Positions 21,739-21,897 of a stretch of 21,897 nt of DNA are shown here, piece by piece (the stretch's first letter is position 1; the number at the start of each line of letters is the position of its first letter). The position numbers and the translations under genes are program-made. The notes under the pieces are model-generated. The model did not search any database, was not told the origin of the DNA, and saw only the letters and a list, made by a program, of their open reading frames with translations. Origin of the DNA: an uncultured Chthoniobacterales bacterium (lineage in GTDB: Bacteria; Verrucomicrobiota; Verrucomicrobiia; Chthoniobacterales; UBA10450); NCBI GenBank assembly GCA_955652155.1, contig CATPAT010000054.1:1-21897 (forward strand), in the 5' to 3' direction.

Positions 21739-21897
21739 TTAGGGCGCCGGTGGCGGCGACGAAATGTCCTTCTTCCCCTCCAACTTCCATACCAGTAGGT
21801 AGCCGAGGCCAATCACAAAGGGAATCACGCCGATCGCCCACGAACCACCCTCCCAATTGTTCACTGCGCCAAAGAAGAGCATGAGGCCCAAGCCAAC
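21739..21897 (-). CDS. Small membrane protein, C-terminal part, runs off the window
   Basis: Fifty-two residues before the stop are visible; the N-terminus lies beyond the right edge. They hold the end of one hydrophobic helix (VGLGLMLFFGAVNN), a short polar turn (NWEGGSW), a second helix (AIGVIPFVIGLGYLLVW) and a charged, proline-rich tail (KLEGKKDISSPPPAP). It resembles small two-to-four-helix membrane proteins often found beside ECF sigma factors, but I cannot name a family with confidence. Its TAA (21739-21741) is 9 bases before the sigma-factor GTG, so it is probably co-transcribed with the sigma and two-TM genes and may be part of the same signalling unit. Confidence 0.65.
   Translation of the reverse strand, partial: VGLGLMLFFGAVNNWEGGSWAIGVIPFVIGLGYLLVWKLEGKKDISSPPPAP

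Noticed and set aside
1..21897. Search for tRNA, rRNA, CRISPR, insertion sequence, integrase or toxin-antitoxin features
   Set aside because: No cloverleaf, spaced direct repeats, transposase motifs or terminal inverted repeats were recognised on either strand.

Overview
The window looks like a piece of a chromosome from a free-living, moderately GC-rich Gram-negative bacterium. My best guess is the Verrucomicrobiota, perhaps a soil lineage near Chthoniobacterales. This is an inference from the gene set (RND pump, GT39 lipid-linked glycosyltransferase, CHASE8 hybrid kinase, FlgO/TolB-like TPR protein), the order nusA-infB-rbfA-nrnA-truB-ribF without rimP, and the scarcity of clear Shine-Dalgarno sequences. 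There is no rRNA, tRNA, CRISPR array, insertion sequence or prophage that I can see. Coding density is very high and the longest gene-free stretch is about 220 bases.

Layout from left to right. (1) Minus strand, 1-4973: a hybrid sensor histidine kinase with CHASE8, HAMP, three PAS, HisKA, HATPase and REC domains overlaps by four bases (ATGA) a REC protein that ends in a bare coiled coil. A zinc alcohol dehydrogenase and the N-terminal part of a glutathionyl-hydroquinone reductase follow. (2) Plus strand, 5194-7116: a divergently transcribed, membrane-anchored FlgO/TolB-like plus TPR protein; the shared 220-bp region holds two inverted repeats. (3) Minus strand, 7195-12346: a MarR/SlyA regulator, RND adaptor and RND permease form a compact operon. 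Just upstream of the regulator is a perfect 24-bp palindrome whose core is almost the SlyA consensus, so autoregulation is likely. No outer-membrane factor is present. (4) Minus strand, 12356-13786: an ArnT-like GT39 glycosyltransferase. (5) Plus strand, 13834-20414: the transcription/translation operon nusA, infB, rbfA, nrnA, truB, ribF, with overlapping or nearly touching genes. Its leader contains a terminator-like hairpin nested in an 8-bp outer stem that ends eight bases before the nusA start. (6) Minus strand, 20416-21897: a small membrane protein (partial), an ECF sigma factor, a two-TM candidate anti-sigma protein and a small coiled-coil plus HTH protein, nearly abutting. CTAAG/CTTAG pentamers spaced at about helical-turn multiples lie around the start of the HTH gene.

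Most of the window is ordinary housekeeping and sensing/efflux content. The parts that most deserve a second look are the nusA leader structure, the SlyA-type operator of the efflux operon, and the sigma/anti-sigma/HTH cassette with its CTAAG array. I did not find a wholly new defence or mobile system.
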